This document shows, piece after piece, positions 36,411 through 48,714 of a DNA stretch of 64,000 nucleotides. A program made the position numbers and the translations under genes. Source of the stretch: Hermodice carunculata (taxonomy: Eukaryota > Annelida > Polychaeta > Eunicida > Amphinomidae); NCBI GenBank assembly GCA_964020975.1, contig OZ026619.1:10807778-10871777 (forward strand), read 5' to 3'. Each line of letters starts with the position of its first letter. The stretch's first letter is position 1. The notes below the pieces were generated by a model. It was not told the origin of the DNA, searched no databases, and saw only the letters and a list, made by a program, of their open reading frames with translations.

Positions 36411-36800
36411 TTGAACAAATACTCACGAAGGTGTAACCCTTAAGCCTATCTGATTTTGTGAACGACACTGGGAAAGAAAATCTCAAAATTCAATCAGTTT
36501 CACACACTTCATTAAAGCCTAGTGTTTCATTTTGTGCGCGTAGTTTTGAACTTCGTCCACAAAATTGAATAAGGTTTTCACTTTTTGGTGCCAGTTTGTT
36601 ATTTTGTCCACGAAATCAAGAAATCGTTCAATTGTGTCGAAATTATTATTACCATGAAATTCAAATCATCTTATCGAATTTGTCGACGGTATAAATTTAG
36701 TTCCTAAAATCCTATAAGGTGTATCCATTTCCGTGCACAAAATTGGAAGGAATGACATTGTGTGCGCAGAATCGTCATCATGGTCATTTTCGTGCAGGGT
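36411..36800. repeat. Palindromic-core array, right half
   Basis: The same core resumes directly after the Harbinger-like element: GATTTTGTGAACGACAC (36452), ACTTCGTCCACAAAATTG (36550), TTTTGTCCACGAAATC (36602), TTTCCGTGCACAAAATTGG (36727), CATTGTGTGCGCAGAATCG (36756). Distances between clear centres are mostly 21, 29-31 and about 46-51 bp. It is more eroded than the left half. Confidence 0.7.
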
Positions 36801-36804
36801 AGTG

Positions 36805-37950
36805 GTCAAAGCCCCAAAAGTACTCGGGTACCCCTCCCCATGTTAGAACAAGACACAACCCATTTTTTATTGAAGATTGGTTTGTGAGACATTAGAAAAT
36901 GATGGTTGTGGTAATTTATTTTAATGACAGGTATATATTATCATCATTTATAATGAAGAATCGGTCTATATATCAATAAATTCTCATTTTGCTTAGCTTT
37001 TTTTGCATAAAATCAGCAATATTTGCTGAAACGTTATGACATTAGGCTTATATTAAAGAAAACTTATGTGAAAAAGTAAGAAAATAATGATACTAGACAT
37101 TTAAGAACCTAAATATGGGAAAAATGTACAAAACTGCACAATTATGCAAATTATTTTTGATTTTGACATTTTTATCTCCCAAAAATATGTCAGAAAATTT
37201 ACAATTCTTGTCCAATATTGCATTTTTATACACCAAAAATTACCTAAGCCATAAGGCTAAGAGGTTACATGGAAATTATTATCCCAAGATTCTCAAAATT
37301 TTATAAACACCAAAAAGTATTACCCCTACCCCCTTATTTTGGAAATAAGAAAAATCACTGCTTTGTCGCTATACCACGCTATTCTTCAATTGATAATACT
37401 TATTCATTGATAAAATTAAAACTTGGCACAAGAACAAACTAATTAATCCAGTGCAAGCGAATTTAATGTCACCTTCTTTTAAAATTTTGAGTTTGGATAT
37501 GGAATGAAGATCAAACCTATTATTTCGTCCAAAACACTGATAAATTTTCTATCTCAGTTTTGTAGTTAAAACCTTATATCAGAATTTACATGTACTTTGG
37601 AATATGGAATATGACTCTGTGTTACAGAAATTATCAACATACTAGTATTTGGCAATTTTGGGGAGAAAAAAAGAACTTGTCACATAGTCCACCATCTCCT
37701 AATAGCTTGCCAATGCTGGCAATGAATGCCATATACTAACACACATTAACTACCCACTTTTTCCCAGGACTCAACATGGCACCATCATTTGTGAATTTAT
37801 CCGTTTCCCGTGATCTATCATAACCTTAGGAGATGGAAGCATAGTACATGGAACTTACCCAAACCCTGGCACAGTTTATAGCTGCCTGTCTGTCTGCTTG
37901 TATTTGATGATACAGGGTTGTGTTACATGATTTGCAACCAAAGCATAAAA
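36805..37950. other. No gene recognised
   Basis: Very AT-rich. It holds only short open frames. Confidence 0.6.
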
Positions 37951-37956
37951 ATTAAT

Positions 37957-38078
37957 CACATACTGAAACTTACTTTCTCAACTGTGCGATGTTGCGACCG
38001 ACACCACTGGGTTTTGACGAGCCCGGCGGTATCGGGCGCAGCGTCGCACAGTTGAGAAAGTAAGTTCCAGTGTGTAAT
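37957..38078. repeat. Near-perfect 120-bp fold-back element
   Basis: AACTTACTTTCTCAACTGTG (about 37968) is repeated inverted near 38046-38067, and the pairing extends through TGCGA and an inner stem (CCGACACCACTGGG against GCCCGGCGGTATCGG) around a short loop. Few mismatches remain in arms of some 50 bases. It is probably a small MITE. Flanks are AT-rich with possible TAA duplications. No coding capacity. Confidence 0.75.
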
Positions 38079-38110
38079 TTATTATGTCTGGGTGCCAACC
38101 CGGACATTTT

Positions 38111-38135
38111 GTCTTTCTTTCTTTCTTTCTTTCTT

Positions 38136-38219
<84 letters not shown>

Positions 38220-38221
38220 TT
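38111..38221. repeat. CTTT / CTGT / CTTT compound microsatellite
   Basis: A block of CTGT units (about 38139-38188) is flanked on both sides by CTTT blocks. The symmetrical layout suggests that the variant arose in the middle and spread outward. It lies 30 bp after the fold-back at 37957-38078. Confidence 0.97.
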
Positions 38222-38229
38222 CGACCAGA

Positions 38230-40630
38230 CTTGTCCGGACTTTTTCTCAGACCCTACTGTTCCAAAAACCACCAAACCTGCCATGGTCACTGACCTACCA
38301 GTGAAATTAGGCACCTGACTTGGAATAGTCATGATGATTAAAATTATGAAAATTATGGGCAATTAAAATTTTAAAAGCTCCAAATCTTCTAAACTATTGG
38401 AGATAGACATAAAGTTGTAGCTTACACATATAGGTTTGAAAAAAACTGGCAAATCCAATAGCATGCAAACAAAAGTTGGAGAGTTTGAATGTATGCTAAA
38501 TTCAGCGAATTTCCCAACAATCCACATTTTGACTAGGGCTTCTGCTGTATTGCATGTTATAAGCCTCCATGGTGCTAGGCAACCATTTAGCATTCATACT
38601 ACTTGAACCTGTCTCATAGGCAGCCTTCTAGCCATGCCTTCTGGGTTTATGGTTTGGAAGGTTTGGGTCTTAGGGCAAATGGGAGGCAGGGGTAGGGTGG
38701 GGTGGGTGGGGGAACTCCCAACCACCGTGTAATGAGTTTCTCAATAAAATACAGAGAATCTCTGTTCATGCAAGAAACATATCTGATCCATGTTTACACT
38801 AATGCTGGACAGAGCTGTAAGTGTAACATGGCTGAAACTGACCAGTCAAAGTTCGCATGAGGCTAGTAGTCTGCTAGGCTTATCAGTCCCACGGGATCAC
38901 AGGGTCTGGAATTCTAGGCAGAACAAGCCAGAGTGTACCCTCTGTTAAAAATAGATTACATACAGAGCTGAGTTTGCTGGACCGATCAAAGTCTGACTTA
39001 TAGTCCTCAATGATTGTTTTCACATTTTGGTGAATTTTGAAAAAGTGTGTGAATTTGTGTCATCTCAATGGACACTTTCATGTCTTTGTTTTCTTGTTAC
39101 CAGTGAGACGAAGCCTGTTCTTCATAGCCAATACTGAGTCAGCATAGTGCATGTCTCAGTTCACAGGTACATGTACATGTAGTTTTGTGACAACATCTGT
39201 AAAATTTGTTCATGTAATAAAGGAACAAAGACAGTTTTGTATTGCATGTGTACACATGCCTCTGAATTATAATATGTGTACACTGTACATGCACATATAC
39301 TCATTATGACAGTTCTGGTCAAAACAAAAACAAACAAAAAACATTTTAGACCTGCCAGAAAATAAGGGGGGGGGGTAACTCTTTTCTCTCCAATTTAAAT
39401 CCAAGAAAGGTGAGTCTATATTTAGCATATTGCCCTTTTAGCTCAACAATTAGGGCAATATTTGGTGCATTAAATGTGTTCCTAGAGTAAGGACTTGGAG
39501 CACTGTGTAACATTTTATGCACCGTAGAATATCAAACTTGAAGGAATTTTTGCGCTAATTTGCCAACGTTTGGTATTTTTCGACATTTTATGACAACAAA
39601 ACCATGCAAACATCATTTGTACAGTGCTTGCCATATTATTTCAGATACTATGAGCCATATTTGGTATGTTTCTTGAACTTATTTTTGAAGTTATGCTCAG
39701 TAGTGTCTTGTCTGGAATGAAAGTTAAGGTGGAAGCTGTGAAGCTAGTGCGCAGTGAGACTGGCAACTTTGCATCGCAATTACCCATTTAATTTTTTCAC
39801 AAGTACATTAAACCTATATATTTTCTGATTACTACATATCCATAGATTTATGTGCATAGAGTTTTTTTGCAGGATTGCAATTTTTTGAGATTTTATAGCA
39901 TTATTTCCAACATGGTAGGATTTTCACATTTTTCGTGCAGAAGTCACACAAAATTGTTTTTTTCCAGTTGAAATCAGAATAAATTTAAAATATATATCCA
40001 TGTCTAGGATCGAATTCAATGGCTAGTCCTGAAATAGCATAAATAAAAAGTTATAAAATTTTAAATTTAATTCTGACAGGTTGTTCATTTTCCTTCTATA
40101 AATTGCTCCAAAAGTCACGGAAGAGGTTGTCAGAAAAAAAAAATCCTGGGAACCGTTCCTGGATATGATATTATTCTTTTAATGTCCATTGATTTTAATG
40201 TGATAGGGCAATTTGTACGTTTGTGAGGCGAGACACAAATTGCAGAGGTTGAGCAAAAAACAGTTCCGACAAAATCGCATTGAAAGAAAAAATTGCCAAT
40301 TCTTACACATTTATGGCTGTAATATGACACATACTCATTTCTTCTGTCCTGTGTTTTTTATTATTGTGTGAAATAAACTTGTAGCTTTACCTCTGTGATG
40401 TTGTCATTAAACAAAAGTATATTTTGTGGCTTAAATCTCGACTTTTTTAACTTGGGAACACCACACTTGGCTTGTTCGGGTGTGGGTTCACATGTGGCAT
40501 TCCATATTTGGCGACCAGTAAGTGGATTGTGCTAATTTGTTTTTACATCGATGAAAAATTTCAAAGTAATCAGAACCTGTACCACTTTGTAAAAGCAAAG
40601 GAAACTACAGACAAGTTTTCACATAATATA
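38230..40630. other. No gene recognised
   Basis: A ten-base G-run at 39366. No coding similarity. Confidence 0.6.
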
Positions 40631-40639
40631 ATGCTTGGC

Positions 40640-40790
40640 ACACGACGCATAGGGTTGGTTTAAACATATTTTATTTAAAAAAAAACAACAACAAAAAAAG
40701 AAAGAAAGAAACAAACAAACAAACAAAAACGATTGGACAACAAGCGCATTGCCTATATGAAGACCTCTGGTACAAGCAGTGACGATACAG
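40640..40790 (-). mobile_element. 3' end fragment of the same LINE family
   Basis: GGTTTAAACATATTTTAT at 40664 matches GGTTTAAACGTACTTTAT at 45693, and both are followed by an A-rich tract, then ATTGG and a similar stretch (GCCTATATGAAG against GCCCTATATTAA). This looks like a very short 5'-truncated insertion. Beyond about 40790 the similarity is too weak to follow. Confidence 0.45.
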
Positions 40791-41210
40791 ACATGGAAGT
40801 GTTGAACTGCAAGATAACTGATAGATGGTACATCATATTACGTACACAAAGGAGAAGAGAAGGAAAAAAGAAAGAGAAGACTATTGGGCGAGTACAGGTT
40901 TACGCATTGGGGTTTACATTCGTACTTTCACAAAATGTTGTTTATGTTGCTAGTAATATTAGTTTCAAAGAATTTTCATGATGAGAATGACCATAATAGG
41001 ATCGTATAACGTTACGCCTTTAGCGTGACAATTTATAGACTTTTTTAAATACAAAAACTCTATGTGTCGTATTCAAATATTAACAATTTTCCACATGCCA
41101 CGTTCAGCACTCACACACAAGAAAGAGGTTCAAAGCCAGGTGAAGAAAGACAAAACACAAGGGCGTAGCCGATGGGGTGGGAGGGTCACATGGTTCGGAC
41201 GAACACCGAG

Positions 41211-41269
41211 GCATGACGCATGCACATGCAGCGGCATGACTCCGTTGACGCCCGCACCAACTGCCCGCG
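41211..41269. repeat. Dispersed GC-rich repeat, copy 1
   Basis: Aligns without gaps for about 59 bp with 43041-43099: both start GCATGACGC and end with CGCCCRCACCRACTGCCCRCG. Its flanks (41160-41300) are GC-rich and could belong to the same unit. Class unknown. Confidence 0.55.
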
Positions 41270-42060
41270 AGGACCCGCGCACACGTACCGTACACAAACA
41301 GAATATTAATTTTCTTTGTAACATGGGTGGTAGGAACTGACCAACACTATAGGGAGCCGGGAAAAAGTGTTGATTGTATCACATAATGAGCACTTTCCAC
41401 ACAATAGCATTGCTGGTGTTGTGCAGTGCAGCACGACCTACAGGCAGTGTGTTATAGAAATGCCTCCCCCCCCCCCCCGCGCCTCCAAACAGTTGTTGTT
41501 GTTGACACCTTCTCCCTGAACAACCCAAAATAAGGTATTTTTTCCAGCATGATCTCTGCAGATGATCACAGGACTTGGAATAGTACAGACGTGTACTCAT
41601 AGAACTTTCCAAGTCGTCTGTCATATCTGGCATTATATCACTGTCGGCACAATGTAAGTTGATGTACATGACTCAATTAACAACACTTAATCAGTGTCAT
41701 TGCCAGGCATAAACCCTGAAAAAATAAGTGAATTAAATTCCAAAAATGTATTGCTTTTTTATCTGCAATAGGTTTCTTGTAGCGTGCACTCTCGTCATTA
41801 TGACACGTATTCCTCTGAAAAATTAACTGTTGAGTGGGAATAGCCTATTGCCCAACTCATTTAAATCTGTCATTTAGGCTCCCATCGCCTGCTCTTCCTA
41901 CTGCCATATTGAGTGGAAAATACATGAGCAAGCAGTCAAACTTGACTGTGCATGTGACAACTTACGTAAGCGGCAAAGTACACCATGCACAAAAGGCAGG
42001 GAAGAATGTAAAGCCCAAGGAATATCTTGGTCAGTTCCTACCACCCTTTTTACAAGTCAT

Positions 42061-42161
42061 TTATAACATGTCACAATGACCATTATGCCATCACAATCAA
42101 CTCGGTCTTCGACCTAGTTGATTATGTGGCAAATGGTCATGACTCATGTGACATGTTATAA
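42061..42161. repeat. 101-bp fold-back hairpin
   Basis: TTATAACATGTCACA at 42061 pairs with TGTGACATGTTATAA ending at 42161. Further pairing (ATGACCATT with AATGGTCAT; AATCAACT with AGTTGATT) leads to a tetraloop-like TTCG. The size and bulged stem are like a pre-microRNA or a small MITE; the sequence alone does not decide. Confidence 0.65.
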
Positions 42162-43040
42162 CTATCACTTTAACCCCCGTGCTTGGGAAAACTACGACCG
42201 GTACTTCGAGACATTAAAAATATATGAAACACAAGTATATTACCATGACCATTACACAATGATCCTGAAAGTCATGACCTCATATTATTTCAACTTCACA
42301 TACAGACTTGCACAAGTCCCTGGTGCATGTCCCTCTTTTCCCATCCCGTGGTCCCACCCAGAGGTGCGGTACATTTTCCCCTCCACAAAGTTAACTATAT
42401 AATATTATGCCAACTACACAAGTGTTATTAAATAGGCCCTACTGTCAATTTTTTTTTTCAATGGTCGACACTGTCGCCGTGCCCGGTTCAACAGTAGCAG
42501 CTATTGAGTCCAAGTCAGTTCTAATTCCATTATCATTGTGATAAGTGGTTATTTAAGTGGTCTTTGATGAATGCGTGGTTTGTCGTCACTGACCACTCAA
42601 GCGAAACAAAACCGACCGTCTCCCTTGCGGCTGCTGACACCTGGAGGCTGGACGCCCTCGCCTGACGCGGTGCACCGCAATTAATCCTTCATTACACAGT
42701 TACTCAATTAAACAGCTTCGGAAGAGGGGTGCGTTTTGACCGCACGCTTGACTGTGTAATATAAAACACAGTGCAGACCGCCCGGCGTTAATCTGTTATC
42801 TGGTTATACACACGATCCAAGCCAATTAGCTAGGTGTAGGGGCCTATCTGTATTATAACAGTATAAGGCTACAACGTGTGTGTAGGGTTTCACTTAAAGT
42901 TTTATTTTGTAATGAATTTAATTTAAATGAAATACGGAAGACAGTCCAGTGAGACTTGAGCAAGTCTAGTCCACATACTACCACCAGAATAGTATGCCAG
43001 GGGCGGCCACCACCAAAAGGCGCTGCCAGCGCACACTGAA

Positions 43041-43099
43041 GCATGACGCGTTCATAGACAGCGATATGGTTCATTAGGCGCCCACACCGACTGCCCACG
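43041..43099. repeat. Dispersed GC-rich repeat, copy 2
   Basis: Second copy of the unit at 41211-41269. It runs directly into a C-run (43100-43111) and then a CA microsatellite (to 43158), so a simple repeat may have grown from its end. Confidence 0.55.
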
Positions 43100-43106
43100 C
43101 CCCCCC

Positions 43107-43158
<52 letters not shown>
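43100..43158. repeat. C-run followed by CA microsatellite
   Basis: Twelve C, a G, then about 22 CA units. Confidence 0.97.
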
Positions 43159-43161
<3 letters not shown>

Positions 43162-43164
43162 AGT

Positions 43165-45680
43165 ATATTGCCAAATCAGAGCGTTAAAAAACGCTCTGGT
43201 TCGGGAGCACATGCTCATGGCTCCACGGTTTGCTAAACTTTCCTTACCTAATTAAACATCTCGGTGAGTCCACTGTACCATCTGAATCAAAATTGCACTT
43301 TATATGACCAACTTAAAAAGTTAAAACGCCCTGGTTAGCAACTTATTGAGCACATGCTCAAGGCTTTCAGTTTTTTTTTTCTTTTTTAATTAGATATTTC
43401 AGAGAGTGCATAACACCATCCGATTGAGAATCATGTTCTCTGTATAGACCACCGCTCTAGAGTAGCTTGCCGTGGAGACAGCCTTGCATGGATAACCCTG
43501 TCTAAAGGTGATCCAGGCACTCTTTGTCCAAACAATAATATTACATAGATTGCTAACATATTACAGGTTAGAGTCTTTTCTCGGCCCACTTTGCGCGCAG
43601 TGCGCAAAGTGTTCTAAGGCAAGCTGTTGAGTCAGTCCAAAATGAAAAAGATACTTTTTAATTACTTATGGGTAAACTAAAGATAAGGTTTTTCCCCCTA
43701 GTAAAGTGTAAGATATTTAAATTATAGTCTGCTAAGACCCCCTGCTATACCCTCTCTTTATAGTGTACAGGAACTTTCATTCTTATTTTAATGGTGTAGG
43801 CCTACACAGACTATTTTCGCCGATAAATGTTTTTATGTCCAGCTGCAAAGTTAAGCGTTTGAAGTTGCGTGATGGTTTTGAATTACTCTTTGCTATCTTT
43901 AAATCCACATTCATATTTTTGGTAGGCTTAATTGTTGTTAGAGCATACCGAATATTTGCTCTCTGGCTAGGCCAGAGACAAAACCCGCGATCGCATCATA
44001 AAGATTGGAGGTGAAAAGTTGATCAATGTGAATATATAAACAATGATTATTAGAGTAAATACATAAACTCGATGTCGGGCTTCGTGATAAATAGGCCTAA
44101 TGACAAGTTTTATAGAAGACCAGTCCTAGGCCTTGATAGTTCAAGAATAACGGTCTAGAGCAGACTCATGATGCTCATGGAAAAGATCAGTTGCGTGTCA
44201 TAGAGGTTCACTTTTGAGGCTATTGGGAGGTGATGGAGGTGTGTGTCAAAAGGTCTGACGTCAAATGCCTTTATGCGTGATAAGTGACATGGCCCCTTAC
44301 ACAGTAATCAATAGGAACGGTACATCTACCGATAAGTATCCGAATTGGGGAAAAATCGTTAAAAATCAGGAACACATAGCATTGCATCCTAATTAAAAAC
44401 TGTGTTTGATCCTTCCACAAGGAACATATCCACCACGTTTCTGCTTAATCGAAGTGATTGTTCTGGAGAAAAAGTCGAAAATAGCAAAACCACACAAAAA
44501 TCGTATAACAATAGACATGAATTACAGCGGCACCTGGTGAATAAATAGGAGCAAGGAATCTCCAGGAGTGCCCCTGTATAATATCGAAGCAATCGCTTTG
44601 AAGTGAATCTGGCCGACGGTTTTTGAGAAGTAGAAAATGTGAATTGTGGACAGATAATGGCGGGCGAAGGACCCTCACAAATGCTCAGCTGACTTACAAG
44701 TCGGCTGATCCCCCCCCCCCCACAAAAAAACTTGAATCAAAACACAACTTTTCTTCCTAGCATGACAAAATACCTTTTTATTATTGCTATGATTGATGTG
44801 ATTGAGCCGAACACAGCAAAAGGATTTTTGTATGTGATCATTGTAAAATGGTCCAAAATTTTGTTGATGGCTATATCTTATGTTACGGCTTAATGAAATC
44901 AGCGTCAGTCCATGAAGCACACTTCCAGCTATGTTGATCAGCAAAATGTTATAAAAGAATAGCAGCCTTTATAGGCTACTTTAAGTCTCAGGTGGTGTAT
45001 CTGTGGTTTGATAGAAGTTTGAAATCTCGGAATAAAGTTAAGAAGGCCCAGCTATGGAAAATTGTTTTGGATTGCTATCCAGCAGAATAGTGCGGAAGTT
45101 TAGTGTGAGAATAAATTCTCTTCGCCCTCAAGTTGTCACTAACAGAATTTACGTGCTACATGTACAGTTCACATGATTGAGCGATATTCAAATCAAAACT
45201 TATTTTAAAAGGTCCACAAATCACAACTTGAAAAACGTAGGAAACAAATTTAACACCGTTTCGTTTTTAACAATTCAAGGAATGCAATTTTAATTTCTGT
45301 TCACTATAGAGCTGTAAAGACCTGAAATATCTTATTCAAATCTAAGAGTGTTTAGGATTTTAATTGAGATTTTTTTTTCTAAAGAAAGGGAAGGGAAAAA
45401 ATTGGATGAAAGGATTACCTTTGTAATGTACATCAAGAGGCCCAGCAATATACTATCCTGATCAATAATCCCACTTCTTCAATCAAAAGAGAAGGCTGAC
45501 ACTGAAACAGTTTTGAAGAACATAGCACTTAGTGTATACTTTGAATTTTGGCTTTTATGTATTGCAATTTCTCTTATTTCACATGATGATGAGAGTACAG
45601 GGTACCACGTGGTTATACTTTCAAAATGGACTTTCCTCTTCCGTCTTTAATCTGCTAGTAAAGCAGGAGCAAAGGGTCCA
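43165..45680. other. No gene recognised apart from a MITE fragment
   Basis: Contains the MITE piece at 43572 and a C-run at 44710-44721. Short open frames show no domain. Confidence 0.55.
43572..43645. mobile_element. piggyBac-type MITE, partial copy D
   Basis: Carries the inner segment of the family (TCTTTTCTCGG, then AGCTGTTGAGTCAGTCCA) without either terminal repeat. Its centre holds a perfect hairpin, CACTTTGCGC-GCAGT-GCGCAAAGTG, at 43587-43611. Confidence 0.5.
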
Positions 45681-45689
45681 GACAGGACA

Positions 45690-45972
45690 AACTGGTTTAA
45701 ACGTACTTTATTAAAAAAGAATACAATTGGGGAGAAGAGCCATGCCCTATATTAACCCGTCTTGCAAAGAAAAAGACAATAACACAGGACAGACGGAACA
45801 AGACAAAGATTCGAGCAGTGCTCCGTCAAGACGACAGAAATGTTGGAGCACTGCAAAACACCACAGTTGCAAAAGACTGATGGTGGGGATTTTATGTATA
45901 TGTAATGATTGGTAGTAGCCAATAATATACCAAGGTGGTTAACATTATTAGAACGCAAAAAGCATGAATAAG

Positions 45973-46008
<36 letters not shown>

Positions 46009-47530
46009 CTTTTAAAAGTGCAAATTGAAGTGCCAAATAGAAGCTGAAGGGTGCGTACTCAGTTTCTGAAGCATGAAAATGGTCCATTTCATTTGCATAA
46101 GTACAGCAGACGAAAAAAATAGTGCCATAGATCTACAACCCCTTGTTAGCATTACCAGTCAGCAGAATCAGCTGCACCAATATTACAGAGGTGGCCGTTC
46201 AACAAGACGCGAGCCATTATTAATCTTGCGTGGAGAAGAGAAGCATACATTTTTTTCAACATAATATGCAATCTCGTGCTTAACTGGGCGATAAAAAATT
46301 AACAGTAATATGATTTTTAAAGATACTTAGAGTGTTTGATTTACAGACGCTAAGAGGCAGTAGATCCCAAAGTTTGGTCGCATTGGGATAAAAAAAAATG
46401 TTATATGGTTCAGTTCCTAGGCTAAAATGAAGAAGATTGGAAGATTGTCTTGTAGTATATCTATTAGGTTTCTGATCAGGCGTAATTATACTGCTTAAAT
46501 AATCAGGGACTGAATTATGAGTTATTCCATACATTTGAATTAATTTACTCGTTAAGCGAAGGTTAACAGGTTGGTGTTTCCTCATACAGTTTACCACTTG
46601 GTGTAGTACTCATACCACCACAAGTGGCACGGGCACCAGCCAGTTGGATGTTTTTTTTCAGTTTTTCAGCATCAGCCTATGTGCAGCCATTCTAAATTAT
46701 ACTAGCATATTCCATTAAAGGACGAATAAAGGATGTATATCATTTCGAGTTTAGCCGTGTGGAGAGAGTGTTGTAAAGATTTAATGATGTTGACCTACCT
46801 GGTGGCTCTTGCCTCGATCAGGTAAATAGAGTCTTTCCTTCGGAGATCAGACTTAAACACGAGCCCCAGGTGTTTATAGTGATTACCATTTTGCAATTGA
46901 TGGTTTTAAAAGACAATTAGAGGGTGATTAAGTCGGTTAATTTTTTCGAGATATCAACATGGCATCAGTTTTGACAGCATTAAAAGTCACCAACCAGTTG
47001 AAAGACCACAAATCAATAAGAGACAGATCTTCATTAAGAGTGTTGGCGGCTAATAGAGGGTTGTCCACAGAAAGATATAACAATGTACTGTCAGCAAAGA
47101 GTTTGATATTTGAATGGGCAATGCTTACAATATCATTGATGAAGATCAAGAAGAGGAGCGGTCCCAACACGGAACCCTGTGGAACACCAGCACTAACAAT
47201 GCCCTAATTTCATGTTTGACAGCTTATAACTACTCGCTGCTGACAATTGTAGAATTCTTTCTAAACCAATTTAATAAGGAATTCATACCCCACTATGTTC
47301 ACATTTATACAAGATACCTTCACTAGAAAACACGATCGAAAGCGTTGCTGATGTCGCGAAAAACAATTCAAACTTCTTTTTGAAGATCGATAGCTGAGCA
47401 TGATTCATGATACAATAAGAAAAGTTGATTTACTGTTGAGTCGCCAGGAATAAATATACAACACAAATGAAAACTGCTGCAACCAGTAGTCAACATCTGA
47501 TGATGAGATAAACGGATCATAAGCAATGCT
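45690..47530 (-). mobile_element. LINE, reverse transcriptase to 3' end
   Basis: On the minus strand: GFIPGDSTVNQLFLLYHESC (about 47480), FRDISNAFDRV, LGPLLFLIFINDIVSIA, LFADSTLLYLS (catalytic FADD reads FADS), WSFNWLVTFNAVKTDAMLIS (47170-46940), a decayed thumb region (46900-46620), and a C-terminal block RLTSKLIQMYGITHNSVPDY to near 46280. The 3' untranslated part runs to about 45690, where the minus strand reads AATAAAGTACGTTTAAACC. A tail of the same kind is at 40640-40790. The 5' half, with the endonuclease, is missing. Several breaks are present, and the catalytic change makes it inactive. Confidence 0.8.
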
Positions 47531-47836
47531 TCAGAGACTTAAATTTCTAAAATGAAGATATTAATGTTGATAGAAGTATGGGTGGTTAAACGAGTAAATC
47601 TCAACTGTTCTAATCTTAAGCATAATAGTTTCTATTTTTCCTAGTTAACAAAGATTTTTTCTCAATCTTGGTGGATGAATTAAGCACTTAGAAGCTTTTT
47701 TAAGCCCATAAAATACACCACTTTACACTTCGAATCTCACCCCCCCCCGGCGGAAAAGAACCATTTCCCCGGACCCCCAGCAAGGCTTCGCAGCCTTTGG
47801 CTGTTTGCAGATCCATTTTTTTTTTTAATCATTTGA

Positions 47837-47861
47837 CCCCCCCCCCCCCCCCCCCCCCCCC
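47837..47861. repeat. Poly-C run of 25
   Basis: The longest of many C/G runs in the window. A second C-run (47740-47748) lies 90 bp before it. Confidence 0.95.
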
Positions 47862-48714
47862 AAATCCAAAATCCTGTCGACGCCCCTGAAACATAATAGT
47901 CCCGGTCGCCCTTAGACAAGCAAATAACTGGACTTTTCAGCAATTTAGAAACGCCAGAGTGTAGCCTATACTTAGAATAGAAACTCGTTTGGCAGTCAAA
48001 GAAAATTCGTGTTGATCGACTGAAGCTTTTCCCCGATGGCAAGCGAGCCGCTGCCTGAGCACTGCAGTGATCACTGAATGTGAATGCAATAAAGGTGTGC
48101 GCACGTGTGCTCGTAACGGGACTCCACATAGCCTACAGACACAAGTTAGAATTTGCGGAACTTCAATATCTCGATTGATAAGCATATTTAAGACATGACA
48201 TTTTGCTTGTTTGTAATTTATACTTCAAGGAATATGGTGCCATGTGTATACTATACAGTTCAGCACGGTGTGCAAGATATCGACGGTCCGCATTTGGGGC
48301 CCGTGTTTTGGCATAGCCTCCGCGGTCCCCATCCGCATCCGTCTTAGCATGTACCGTCGTGACAATTCAGCAAGCTGTGGATTGACCATGCGACAGCAGG
48401 CTGTCAGTGTCACATTGCAGACTGGCCAATGTTGAATGAAATTCTGAATGTTGGTTGTCCCTTTCGTCTATTTTTTATTTTATTTTTAGTCTATTGTTTT
48501 TTGGGGGGAGTGGTGTTTTTTTGTTTTTGTTTTTGTTTGTTTGTTTGTTTTTTTTTCTATTTCGCCTAATATCCTTTTTGATTTTATAGCGCGCCATACT
48601 GTCAAAATTAAAACACAAACGCATGTTCGAGATTTGTTAATTTCTGATTACGTCGTCAAGGGTTTCTAATGGTAGGAAATTCTAACCTGTTACACTTGGC
48701 ACCCTGGATTTGAA

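Noticed and set aside
37970-38362. 130-codon minus-strand frame with KKERKTDRQ repeats
   Set aside because: Produced by the tetranucleotide tract plus the fold-back; no domain outside it.
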